Positions 33,538 through 45,800 of a stretch of 64,000 bases of DNA are shown piece after piece. Origin of the DNA: Tetracentron sinense (Eukaryota; Streptophyta; Magnoliopsida; Trochodendrales; Trochodendraceae). Made by a program: the position numbers and the translations under genes. The stretch is from NCBI GenBank assembly GCA_015143295.1, contig CM026571.1:28052505-28116504 (forward strand), read 5' to 3'. Within the stretch, counting starts at the first letter, position 1. Each line of letters starts with the position of its first letter. Under the pieces are notes generated by a model. It searched no databases, had not been told where the DNA came from, and saw only the letters and a program-made list of their open reading frames with translations.

Positions 33538-34060
33538 GATGCTAGTACCCGTACTTGGTCATAATATACTAACATCTTCTCTTGCTTTCTTGTTAACTTG
33601 CTTATGGGTTTCTTATGAACTTGCTTTCATAGAAACAGATGATAGTGACCGTACATGGTCTTAGTACACTAAACATCCTTTCATATTTTTTAGAAAAGAT
33701 ACTAGTGTCTGTACGTGGTCTTAGTACACTAATATCCTTTCATATTTCTTTATTCTTGCTTAGAGACAGATACTAGTACCCGTACCTGATCTTAGTATAC
33801 CAGTATCCTCTTATACTTATTTGGAAATAGTTGTTAATGTCGTACCTGGTCTAGTATATTAACATCCTTTCTTACTTATCTTGGAAACATATACTAGTGC
33901 CTGTACTTGGTCTTAGTACACTAACATACTTTCATATTTTTTATTTTACTTGGAGACAGATGCTAGTACCTGTACCTGGTCATAATATACTAGCATCCTC
34001 TCATACTTAATTGGGAACAGATGTTAGTGCCCGTACCTGGTCTTAGTACACTAACATCCT
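33538..34060 (-). repeat. array of eight stem-loops (LTR F)
   Basis: Eight units of about 60-70 bp. Each has arms of about 10 nt around a 20-nt loop holding CGTACCTGGTCTTAGTA. Arms include GATGTTAGTG/CACTAACATC (near 34020), GATGCTAGTA/TACTAGCATC (near 33960) and GATACTAGTA/TACCAGTATC (near 33770). The arms change together between units. Confidence 0.8.
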
Positions 34061-35500
34061 TCCATATACTTATGAGCTTGTGAGCTTTCTCTTATGAGCA
34101 TTTTCTTCTTGTCTTATGAGCTTTACTTTGAATTTTACTTATGAGTTTTGCTTTCTTCTTGTGTTATGAACTTTCTTTTCATTTTCTAATGAGCCTTTCT
34201 CATGAGCTTTTACTTGTGAACTTTCTTATATTTCTTCGAATACCCGTAATTATGATAAACCTCGATCATACATGTGCATAGAGTGCTTGTGAGCATTATA
34301 AGGTACTGGTGAGCAATTGTGATAAACATAGAAAACACTTAAACATCAATACATATTCATGAAATTTCATTCATATTAACAACATACAAATACATGGTTT
34401 AAAATCCCCAATTTCACCCTAAAGTTCATGCTTTAAATCTAATCATACAAGACATACATTTGCATAGAGTCCTTGTGTGTATTATAGTAGCTTAAAAAAC
34501 CTTTAAACATAACATAGGAGACTTATAAGCATCATGGTAGTCATAAAATGTTCTTAAACATGGAATCATAATCTTAGAATATCATTCATAGAGGTATCAT
34601 AGCAAGAACATGGCTTCTTAGCCTAAATTAATCAAGAACATACTTTAAAATCTTGGTTTTCATAAAGAATTCATACCAAGTTAGAAAGTAGAAGGTATTT
34701 ACTTTCTTTCCATAAAAACCCATCCCTTTGTCCTTAACATGTACAAATCCTAAGAAAACCAATTAGGAGAGTGTATTCACACTCCCTTTATAAACACCCA
34801 TCCCTTTTTATCCTCCTAAAGCAAACCATACATTAACACATACATTGCATGAATGACTTACAACTAGCTAGTTAGTAGAGTGTATCTATACTCTTCCCAT
34901 CAAAGCCCATCTCTTTATATTTCTTTTTATATACATTCACAGCTATACTCCTTAATTGCATCCAATATCATGCATCAAAGCTTACTAACATGACTATACG
35001 TCTTAATTTCTACCAAAATCATGTTTTATTAATTATTAAGTATGAATAAATCATAACAAGGTAGTTAGTAGATTGTTCTACCTCTCTAGACCGGATCCCT
35101 ACGATCTTAGCACTTTAGAAAAATTGGAGAAGACTTGAGGAAGCGGGAAAAGTGAAATCCAAGCTTCACTTTTGCTCTTAGAAGCCAACACCAAACCTCA
35201 CATTTGTTCTCACAAGAAAACCCCATTCAAACCATTACTCTCTCTCAATCAAAGCCTTAGAGCTTTGGAAAACACCGTGGTAGCAAGATCCGAGCTTGAG
35301 AAGAACTTGAGAAAGTCCTTCGAGTCGAAATCCGGCCTTCACCTTCAACCTCAAGCAAAACCCTAGCAATCCTAGCTTTCTTTATCTTCTTCTCTCTCAA
35401 AAATCTCCCGAAGATACGTCTTGAGGGTTTGTGAAACCTTAACCTATGAAAATGGGGTTATATAGGCTAAGGGTGAAAGACATGAATATAAAAACAATTT

Positions 35501-35930
35501 GAAGCACTATTTTTAATTCAAACTTGAATTTGATCTAATCAAAATCTTCCCAATGGTCATCTTATAATCATATTAAATCATAGTGTAAGAAACCATACTT
35601 ACAAAGCTTCTCAAGTGTAAAGCCTCCTGTCAATTCACACGAACCTTCTTTGAATCTCCAACACATTCCCACACTTGACTACTAAAGACACCGAACTTTG
35701 ACACCTAGTTATACCAAAAGAACATGTTAATCCTTCATCGACCAACACAAGGTTAGGCACTTACTTTTCGGCAAGGCGCCTCGGTTTTTCATACTACTGA
35801 ACACCCATCAAAAGCAAGTAAACTTTCATAACATAATATAGCATGTTTATATACATAAGCAACATACTAAAACACAACATTACATCATCCTTTACAAAAC
35901 AAAATTTTCTCTCTTTCTGCACTCATGCCA
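35501..35930. other. unassigned sequence between LTR F and the gag remnant
   Basis: Noncoding and AT-rich. Gypsy pol is expected here by element order but nothing of it is visible, so pol has been lost or was never present. Confidence 0.5.
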
Positions 35931-35934
35931 CATC

Positions 35935-37120
35935 ATTAGGTGCCTGAGCACCTTGCCCTGATATAGCAAAGACTTGGCCCTAGTTAGCCTGATGTGGCGG
36001 CTGTATGAGCTGTTGGGGCCTCGAAGCCTGAAAAGACTCCTGCTAAGGGGCAGTCAAACTAGGAGTCTAGTTCCCTGGGTTTGGGCATGTGGCCAATGGC
36101 GTGGATAATCTCTAATCAGATGTCCCGTGTCACTGCAATGCTAACATGCTCCTGTGAGAGCTCGGTAATCCCCAGTCAAGTGCTTCCTCCTACAATAACT
36201 GTAGAACTCAAACATAGATGCAGAAGATATGGGTTGCACCTGTTGAGTGACTTCCGTAGTGGTAGGGCAAGGAACCTAGGGTGCACTAGGAGGACTCTAC
36301 ACCTGCGTAGGTCCAGAGGATTGGTACAAAATAGTCCTAGCCCTCTTCTCAAGCTGTGTTGAGTCACTGGGCTGGCCTTCAACCATCTCCCTTCTCTTGA
36401 GGAATCCCTCGAAATTCGTCTATGCCAATTGGGCCTTATCCACAACCTCTGCGTAGGTCTTATGCCTAAATATAGAGACACTGTCTCTGATATAGGCCTT
36501 CAATCCCCTCTCGAATTTCCTAGCCTTCATAGCTTCTATGGCTATCATATGCGGAGCAAACCTAGACAACTTCAAAAACTTGGCCTCGTACTCGGCCACC
36601 GACAAATTTCCTTGCTCCAAGGCAATGATCTTGACTTCCTTCTTCTCCCTAACTCCAATTGGAAAGTATTTCTTGTAAAACACGTCAATAAACTCTTTTC
36701 AAGATCATTCTTGACCCTGTAGAGTCAAGTCCCTCATTCTAACAGTGGATCTCCACCAGTGATCAGCCTCATCCTCCATCATAAAGGCGGCCTACGTGAC
36801 TCTCTCCGCCTCAGTAGGCAACAACACTGAAAACAAGTTCTCTAGCTGCTTGATCCAAGCCTCAACAACCAATGGATCAATGCCACCATAAAATATCAGG
36901 GGCCTCATCCTCCAAAATGCCTCTATCCCTGCGGTATGGTTTGCCAGAGCAGGTACAAGTGCGGCCACAGGAGGAGGAGTAGCAAGTTGTTAACCTTGAA
37001 GCTAAGGTATTGACTATATAACTCATGACCTTCAACGGGACCTCCATTGGAATATATTATCGAAATCCAATCAGGACTGCTTGTATAAGGTCCCAATAGG
37101 GTTAACAAGGAAGAAGACAT
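35935..37120 (-). pseudogene. Gypsy gag remnant
   Basis: Minus strand. IALEQGNLSVAEYEAKFLKL, SRFAPHM, KARKFERGLKAYIRDSVSIF at 36683-36420 match the gag at 13646-14861 position by position. A worn 5' end (MSSSLLTLLGPYTSS at 37120) and a worn CCHC region near 36080-36160 flank it. The tail QVFAISGQGAQAPNDVA and TGA ends near 35933. Frameshifts occur. Pol is absent. Confidence 0.8.
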
Positions 37121-38429
37121 CCACCCGAAAGTAGATATTCTGAAATGGATTTGGGGCTCCAGTCTCCCCTAAAAGTTTGTAATTTCATATGGCTATGTTA
37201 ATACGAAATTTGGATTATTTGGATTATTTGAATTTGGATGAATTAAGCCAGAAATTTGGGTGAGATCTATATCTAAAGCAACCTAAATCATCTGACCATT
37301 TTTAGCTCAAATCTTACTGAAGAATTAGAAATTAAGGTAAATGATAGAAACAGAGAGATGATCTAGATTATGGATCAAAGGAAGAGAGAAGAACAAGAAC
37401 TTCATTTCAGATAATTGGTGTTTGCAAAAAAACTAAAATGTTAAAGGAGCTTGTGTTCTCTCCAAATAATAGTCTTAACTTCACTCGTAGGGGAGGTTCT
37501 CTATTTATAGATTTCCAAAGTGAGGTCTACGATTTTATGGGAGGTATAATAGCTTATACACTCATGACAGCTCATAGGCAGCTGTAAAAAAATACAGTCA
37601 TGACAACTCAACAAGTTAGTTATAACTATCTTAGGGTGTAATGACCAAAATACCCCCTACGCACCATTTACCATAAGATAAGTCATGAGTTGAATAAATG
37701 AGCCGTGATAATCCAAGATTGTTATGAAATTCATTCTTCATAGCGTCTCAATCCTTAACACGTTCTTCGGCACCCTCCAAACCATAAATCCTAGAACACG
37801 CTTAGAGAAAAAGAGAGTTTAATACATGGAAGGCAGGTCACATGCCTTCCAAATATCACTATAGGTGGCATATGGAGAAACATCGTTAGGTCTTCTGATC
37901 CTCATGGCGAACGCAATGTGGCGGAAATCCATTCATCCGCTAGGTAGACAATTCTCTTCGCCCTTAGGCTTGTAGTATGCATGCCACAAAGATGATTATG
38001 ATTACGCGTTATACATCATAGGTATTGTGGAGATTTCATGACGTCCCATAACGCCCTCCTGGCCATCAGCCCGGGGTAGCAGTGCCATCGGGATAGGATA
38101 TAGGGCACCCTTAATGCCAGACCTACGAGATAGATGGTGGTCATGACCCCAACACCAATCCCCTGACGAAGCGCCTAGGTTCAACTTGGGGTTACACATG
38201 CCGCCATTCCTATGTGGATATAATGGCCTTTCCATTCATAGTCCCTCTTGAGAGCCTATGTAGAGCACACAGGCTGCGTGGCGGCAAATTCCCCGTCGAA
38301 TACCTATTTTGGCATTAAACAATCCACCGAATCAAGCATTTATTCATCACGTGTGACTACTTGTATACGTGGCAGCTATCCGCAACCCTAGTTAGTGTGT
38401 TAGTATCTGTTCGAGGTTAGTGGGGGCAT

Positions 38430-38535
38430 TTAAAGCTTGGCTAAGAGGGTGGATATTACAACCATCAGAACCCCCTGGACTCGAACCCAGAACCTTCCGG
38501 AGACACTACCACTTGGACAAGCCCATTGTGTGTAT
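38430..38535 (-). mobile_element. tRNA-derived SINE candidate
   Basis: The minus strand has an A-box-like GGCTTGTCCAAGTGG (38511-38526) and, about 30 nt on, a B box GGTTCGAGTCC (38477-38487). It lacks a tRNA fold and anticodon arm that I can draw. The tail and target duplication are not clear. Confidence 0.45.
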
Positions 38536-38643
38536 GGGTAGGTCTTCAAGTGTCCCCCAAAAGTTTGTAATTTCGTATGCCTCGTGTGAAGGGGTGCAAG
38601 TGCAAGAAGGAATGCCCACTTTTGCAACAATGATTCTGAACAA

Positions 38644-38660
38644 CCCCCCCCCCCCCCCCC
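38644..38660 (+). repeat. 17-C homopolymer
   Basis: Uninterrupted C run. Similar runs are at 30406-30424, 58145-58162 and 61975-61996. Confidence 0.95.
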
Positions 38661-39570
38661 AGTTTATATTTCATGAATGGTTCAACAGGCTTTGAGATAA
38701 GAGGGAATCAAGAGATGTCGTGACTAAAAAATCAGGTTTCTGCTTGGGTGCAAGTATTCGAAAACACAAGGAGACAAATCCCTTTCATCTTAACTAATTC
38801 AAAATTATATTCTTACAGGTGGTCGAGTAGGGATGATGAAGATTATTGCTCAGTTTTTGTCGGATCAACTTGCTATTCAGAGACTCCTAGTCCTAATGTA
38901 TGGCCATTCAGAGAATCCTAGGCCATTGGCAGTGTGGACCATGGAGACTCTACCCTTATTCTGTGCATCCAAGACTGTAAAGAGTGTCCATTATATCATC
39001 TCTGCAGCTTAGGGCATACCCAAAAATTAGTTGGGAAGGCATTCCAAGCAATGTTCCTGTCAGCGGATTAGTGGGGACAAAGCCACCCCTAGGTTTTGTG
39101 GGTTAGTCTTGTAATCTGATTTACCCTAACTGTTATTAGTAACAATTATGATTCAATGATGTTAATTCTTTATTTATATATAAGTCAATGTGCTGACAAG
39201 AAATTTAGCCCTATAAAATCACCAAAGTTAGAAATTATAAATGGCTGTTTAAGGGGGAGAAGTTTTTGTTGAAAATTACAGATCACATTGCGAGCAAGTT
39301 CAAGGTTCATGGAATCCCAAGTCATCTATTATGGTGACATACAATATGGACACTGATTAAAAGCAAGTACATTTCCAGTGATATAGAACACCCAATCGAT
39401 TGATCAAAAACTTCTTGAACCAGACATAGGAACAGATCTACCAATATGGTTTACCCGAATTACCTACATAAACTCAGGAAGGAAGTAAGCAGACAACATC
39501 AGTTCTTCCTGGATTTTTTCACCATTATTTGCCAACCGATCAGCTAGTTGGTTGGCTCCCCTGAACACAA

Positions 39571-39576
39571 TTTATT
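39571..39576 (-). terminator. HGL1: candidate polyadenylation signal of HGL1
   Basis: AATAAA on the minus strand, about 120 bp beyond the stop codon of the host gene. Confidence 0.45.
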
Positions 39577-39695
39577 TGTACTCTCCTAAAGTCTGTTTGA
39601 AATAGACTTGGGATATCCTGGATCAAAACCCAGATTCTCTGTAGCACATTGCATGACTTGTGAGACATATCTCTCTCAATTTCAAGAATCAGAAA

Positions 39696-39889
39696 CTACG
39701 AGATTTCTCTCACCTCATACTCGTGGGAGATTCTCAGAGGGGATTCCTTTGAAACTGGCCTCTCTTCAGACCACAGCTCAAGATTAACCGTTCCCGTTCC
39801 CCAATGGATGAGACACTTGTAAGCCTCATTGACATTGAACCGGTTGATCAGACCCAAGCCAAAACATCTATCAACCAGAATCCATTCTC
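39696..39889 (-). CDS. HGL1: HGL1 terminal exon
   Basis: Encodes [39 protein letters not shown] and a C-terminus EYEVREIS with TAG at 39696-39698. Acceptor ATCTCAG. Confidence 0.87.
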
Positions 39890-42800
39890 CTGAGATAGAA
39901 AATCACAAAGATAAGAAATAATCAACATGATATCTTATCAGGTAACCCCTACCAATCACGTCTTTAGCAATATCTGATAATATTGCAGCATGGAATTTCA
40001 ATGCCGACATGCCATGGAGAAGCTAGAACAGTAGAACTAAATCCAGCCTCACATCAAATACTAGCCTAACTAGATGACTCTCATCATGTGATTGGATCTC
40101 CAAGTTCAACTGGATCAGCACAACCATCTTAAATGGTCTATAGATTTTTTATTTATTGGATGGTTAGGATCACTGGAACAGACTTCTTTTGCCACTTCTG
40201 GCCTCTGGGTAAGCCACTAATAAAAAATTTCACCTCCATCTGATAAACCGGTTTAAACTACAATGGGATAGTACAGGAGTAACTTTCTACGATTGTAGTA
40301 ATGAATAAGGTATGGATGCAATGCAACAGAAAATTACCATTAGGCCGAAGATCCCCTTCTAACAATTGGTCACCAGATTCTGGCCATACTTCATGCTTGG
40401 ACCCGTCGATAGTTATAAATGAGACAAAAGATTCTGTAGGGTGCAAGAGAGTGAACATTGGGTGCACTCGCAAGCAGACTAGCCTTCAATCCAACAAAAT
40501 TATACAAAGTCATACACGAATGTTAATTAGAGGAAAGAAGAAAAGGCTTCAAATCACCATATCTCCTGAATGAATCATAAATATCATGCAATATATAGAT
40601 GAGGACTAAATCTCACTCAAGAAGTAACAGACTCGCAAGCAGACTAGCCTTCAATGCAACAAAATTACAAAAAATTCATATACATGAATGTTAATTAGAG
40701 GAAAGAAGAACAGGCTTCAAATCAGCGTATATGATGAGGACTAAATCTCTCACTCGAGAAGTAACAGACATGTCCAATTTATATATGTTCAAATGACTAT
40801 CCAAACTCAATTCATTTAACTGTTGACTTAGAGAATATATACATATAGCAAGCATTTTGAAACGAATTTGTTGAATGACTCAACCAGTTGAAAACAAAAT
40901 ATTAAGTTGCAAACAATGCTTGCTAAACAGAATTTGTGGTCCATAGTCCATACTTCAGTGCACACATCTCTCTAACAATACTTATTTCATTGATTGTTGT
41001 CTGATAGTATGGAGATGTGGTGGTGTTGGAAGGGATATGGCAGAAGACAAACTCTACAATGGCATTATTTGACTTCATAAACCTTCCTCCAAATCAAATG
41101 TCAATCAACCTCTTCTGTGTGGCACCCTAGTCTCTATACACGGTCACTCTAAGGGGGCATTTGGTAACTCTAAAAAATACAACTTCTTTTCTTATTTTCA
41201 AAAAGAATAAGAACTTATTCCAAAGTAAGACTCTTTGGTGAATGGCTAATCAAACATCTAAGTAAGAGGTTTTACCAATGAATTAATAAGTAACCCCAAG
41301 CTTACTTTTTTTTTCAGATCTTATCGTGCTAAAGTGAATAGAGGTTTATTTGTCTGTATGCACATTTGATTCACTTAAAAGAGACTTTTATGTCTTCAAT
41401 ACTTTTTACAAATGCCTTTTATGTCCCTTATATTTTTTGCAAATGCCTCTCAAGTGCTTATTTGTATGTTTACCAAACAAGATATAAGAAATAAGGATTT
41501 TTTTTTTCTTCCAAAAGGTTGATTTTAACAAACAGACTATTGTAAAACAAGACTTAAGATAAACAACTCTTATTTGTGGATCTAATGTTAATAGCGGTTA
41601 TTAGTTTCAGATAAGAGTTGCCAAATGCCACCTAATACTCTGCATCTGCCCGAATACCACCTCCTACTAGAAGAACCACCACTAATTTGTGTTTTGAATG
41701 TCCAAAAGTATGCCTGGTGGCCTCGACTCTTTTAATCCCCTCATTCTCCCATGCATCTTTTTGTGGCCCTCATAGTACAGTAATTGACATTCATCATCAA
41801 TACAGAGTCATCATCGAAATCCCCTCATTCTCAGACTAATTTCTAGAAGACAGTGCAGGAAAATATGCGCATTGGGCATCATTAGCTAGAAATTGCTTCG
41901 GCAAGATTATGTCACCATCATTTGAGACATGAGAGCCGAATTTTTATACTTCGTCCAACCAGTGTAGTCAAAGCATCCAACGGATGCGATACAAGTTCCT
42001 AGGAGAGGTCCTAAATGACCAAAACTTACTTTTTTAATCAAAATATAGAATTAAAATATAAATATATTATTGAGATAAAGAATACAAAATAGAGATAAAG
42101 AATATATGACCCAGTTGCCACCACAAAAAATAAGAGCATAATTTGAAGAAAAGAGATCTAGATGCACAAACCCTAACATAAGTGCTTCTTTGTCACTAAC
42201 ACTTCACTAGGTGACCACGCCTTAATGAGTGCCTATCTAGACCCTTATTAGATTATAGGAGTCCTAGTTAGCGAGGTAGTGGCCTGAGAAGCAATTTGAC
42301 CACATTGCATCTAATATAAGTTTCTGTCAATGGGGTCCTCATTACGTACGATGTATTAGGTCAATCTTTTCTTCATCTTGGCGACATTGAAATATAGATG
42401 TACATCAAACATGTCGTATGTAAAAGATTTTCATAAAGCTACAAATCAATGCAAAATGGTATTCTATAAATATTAAAAATAGAGAATTATTTTCTAACAA
42501 AGTTCTAAATTTTCCTAATACTTGTATTTATTTTTAGAATTTAGAACTACAAAATTTTCCCAAAAACTGCAATTAGTCTACAAAGTTTGAGGGAGTTTTC
42601 ACTTTCTTGAGAAATCACCCACTTTTGATACCCACATTTACCTACATTTGCCATTCAGAATCGAAATACACCCCATTTACACGACCCTTGACAATCTTTT
42701 TTTTTTGTAACGGAGGTGTCCCAAAGCCCTCGAGCCAAGGACTAGTCCCTTTCGGTATCCGCACCAACCCACTCGGAATTTACCTTTGGCGATATTTTCC

Positions 42801-45800
42801 TAAAATATAAGAATTTTCTTCAAATCAGAATGAGATTTTAAATAATTAGTGTGTCATTAGCCCTAAACTAGTGAAAATGCATCAATTTGATGCATCTCAC
42901 CAAATTTTTTAGAGCAATATTCAAATTTCTTATTTTATGGAGGAGAAATTGGGAGAAACTCAATTTTTAAAAATTTTTAGCTTAATTCATGTGGTTCTAA
43001 TTGTAGTTCTTCAGATAGGTTGGACTATAGATATATTATGCATGGAACTCTGATTTTGTATTTTTATTTTTATGATAAATTGAGGGATGAATGAAATATT
43101 ATATGTAAGTTATACCAATATTAATCAATCATACATTGTCGTCAACGCACATCTTTGTTCCATTCCCATTGCATCTTTTATGTACATTGTTGTTTACTTT
43201 AATTTTTCGACTCTCAAAACATCTATTTTAATATTTTTCTAGAGTTTAAATAAAATTTTCCATATTTTTTCTCAATTATTGTCTCAACGTACGATATATT
43301 CTCCGCAAAACGATATATCATTTCTTCAATGTGTGTCATATCCCGCCATATCGACATTCAGAACTTTGGTCACAGGATAATGTTATATACGGATGAAATA
43401 GCACAATAAGTCAATACATCAAAATACTTGATGTATTGTGTTGTTCCCATAAAGTATCATGTTTATATGCAAGTAATATTTTGAACCATGACTTCCCCCT
43501 AAAAGCTTTGCTATTTATCTATTTTTTTACTTTTTTGTGTCTATTAAAAGGCCATACACTAATTTGCAACCTATTGTCCTTGTTTTACAACCATGCAACA
43601 CTGCTTGATGACAAAGTTCTTAAACTCTACTTTGTTTGTTAATTGCCTCTTAAGTTGTGTCCACAGAAAACCTTTTGCTGCTGATGGTAATACAATGAGC
43701 AAAAAAAATTCTTCTTGTTATCTTAGGGCCCGTTTGGTATCGTTCCTAAAGAACAATTTTTTACTCCCCTGGTATAGGATCAAAAAAATAGAGAAACTTT
43801 GTTACTATGGTCACCACCAATCCCCACTAACTAGGGTTTTAAATGTCGATATCGCACGACATGTCACACTGGTAGGATAAAGATATATCGAGGATAAATC
43901 GCAGGATATATATCATTTTGCAGTGAAATTTCAAAAAATGTTAAAATAGATGTTAATACACATTTGAGAATAAAAATATTAGAAAAAAATAAATATACCA
44001 TTTATACTTAAAAATGTATAAAAGGTATTCATACATTTTTTTTTACAATAAGGTTTTTGACCTGGAGTGATATGACTTAAACTAGTCCCTTGTTTTGTGC
44101 TTGAGTTGTATCTTTGTATTGCGATTGGATTTATTTTGGATGCTGATGGACTTTAAGTTTGCTGATGATTACTACACTATTTCAGAAGCATACTTCAGTC
44201 AGCCAAAGCTAAGGGCTAGAGAATCATACTGATGCACCCGAGGGTACTCAATCCGAAATGGAATACCACAACACATTTAGCACTTGAAATGCATGAATTA
44301 CCCTTCCAATATAAGGATGGGCCATATTAAACATCAATTGCTCAAGATCCCACGGTGTACTAAAATTGAATGCTAATCAGTAGTTTCCTTCTTTGGTTAT
44401 CTTTTTTTTTAGACTAGTAGTGATGTCCGAGTTTGAGCAAGTCTATAATTGGTAAGAGGGTCAGCTTAGGATTTGAGTTAAAGTGAGTTGTTGTTAGGGA
44501 ATTTCTCTGGTATTTTTTCCATTGGTTGGACGATTTGTACAGTATACTGAAGCTCTAAATCCCCTAGGTCTTCATCATTGAGGGTTATTTGTTGTCCAGA
44601 TCTACCTTTCTCCTCTCTTATTCTTCATTTAATTTATTTCCGGCCATTTTCTTGGTCTATTCACCATCACTTGTAGGAATCTGTCCTACATCACACCACC
44701 TCTCTCACACCTTTAACGTCATCACTGCCTCTATTCAGTATACATGCAGCCAAATCATATTGTCAACTATGAAGTTCATTATCCTTTCAAATGGTGTATG
44801 CATCAAAGATCCACGCCATTCAATTGATTGCAGACCTCTTGGACAAAACCCAAAATCACACCAATCAGTTAATCAAAGTCATAAAATTCATAAATTATTC
44901 ACTGTAGATCCCTTTTGTAGTGTTATGACCATCCAAAAGAAATCATCCAATTGGATGATTAGATCATTGAAAAGGGCTAGACAGTCTGGATATACTGTCA
45001 ACCCCAGAGCACAACTATCACTTAGACATCCTGGATCAAAGAAGTATAAGTTTAATGGACCTAGATTTTTTATTTCATATTTGTTAATACTACTTGTCAT
45101 TTATTTATGATTTCAGTTGTTGCCAGCCAAAAGCATTTGGGATAAGGCATTAATGATGATGAAGTCAGCTGACATAACCAGATCATTGGTCCTACAGATT
45201 GACACTACCCGATCCTGTTCTTGATCGACTTTTATATGTGTTCAAAACACTGGCTAAAACAAAGGTATATTCATGATTACTCAACCAAACAATTTAATCA
45301 ATGTTCAGCAAAAGAAAACAAGTGATAAACACAAACCTTGAAAATCCACCAGAACCAGCACCAACTCGGCGGGCAATAATGCTAGACTCAATTCGGAGAA
45401 TCTTGGGATCATATTCTGGAATTGATATCTGACGTTGGAGAACTAATCCACCACCAATATCCCCTTCTAAGTTAAGAGATTCTTCCTCTCCAGTCTGCTC
45501 AAGATTCTGCCTATAATTACAGAAGATTGTATAGTATTAAGTAATAGTAAACAAATCCATAAAACAAAAGCCATAGCCAGTATTATAACAGTTCTTAAAA
45601 CAGCAGGCAGACAAAATCCCATCCTTCCCTTGTAATTCTTTGAGCAGGTAAGCTTGACCAAACCCAAAACCTCAAGTATGAAGAGTTAAACATAAACCTA
45701 TTATAAATGGCAACCTTGCCTAAGGATAGTGGTACCATGTCACAAGCAGAGCACTATAAACAAGGTTTGAATCAGTTTTAGAAAATTAATTTAGATAGGC

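Larger units (their letters stand above)
32802..35500 (-). mobile_element. Gypsy-type LTR (LTR F), minus strand
   Basis: Same family as LTR E. On the minus strand the order is: TATA-like CCTATATAAC near 35458-35468, candidate donor AGAGAG|GTAGAACAATCTAC (35068-35082), micro-repeats, eight stem-loops, the conserved hairpin near 33208-33228, mini-exon, and a worn terminus at about 32802. The upstream end is uncertain, and I see no palindrome cluster there. The gag remnant at 35935-37120 is upstream in the same orientation, so this is probably the 3' LTR of that element. Confidence 0.7.
37121..39560. other. intergenic sequence
   Basis: No gene recognised. It holds a tRNA-like SINE candidate (38430-38535) and a 17-C run (38644-38660). 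A minus-strand open stretch at 38002-38235 (DHHLSRRSGIKGALYPIPMA) looks like a worn repeat rather than a gene. Confidence 0.5.
40772..45336. other. HGL1 intron 9 (remaining part)
   Basis: AT-rich intronic sequence holding the MITE at 41153-41632, a SINE fragment near 42697, and one terminus of another MITE-like repeat near 43729 (GGGCCCGTTTGGTATCG) without a matching end. CGATATATCG-type words recur at 43290-43360 and 43845-43910. The 173-codon open stretch at 44589-45110 resembles nothing I know. Confidence 0.6.

Noticed and set aside
38477..38526. Possible tRNA gene (A and B boxes)
   Set aside because: No acceptor stem, anticodon loop or T-run terminator can be drawn. A SINE head explains it better.
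43729..43860. MITE terminus GGGCCCGTTTGGTATCG
   Set aside because: I found no matching inverted end or target duplication, so only a fragment can be noted.
44589..45110. 173-codon open stretch on the plus strand
   Set aside because: It lies in HGL1 intron 9, has no recognisable domain, low-complexity composition and no second exon. It is most likely chance.
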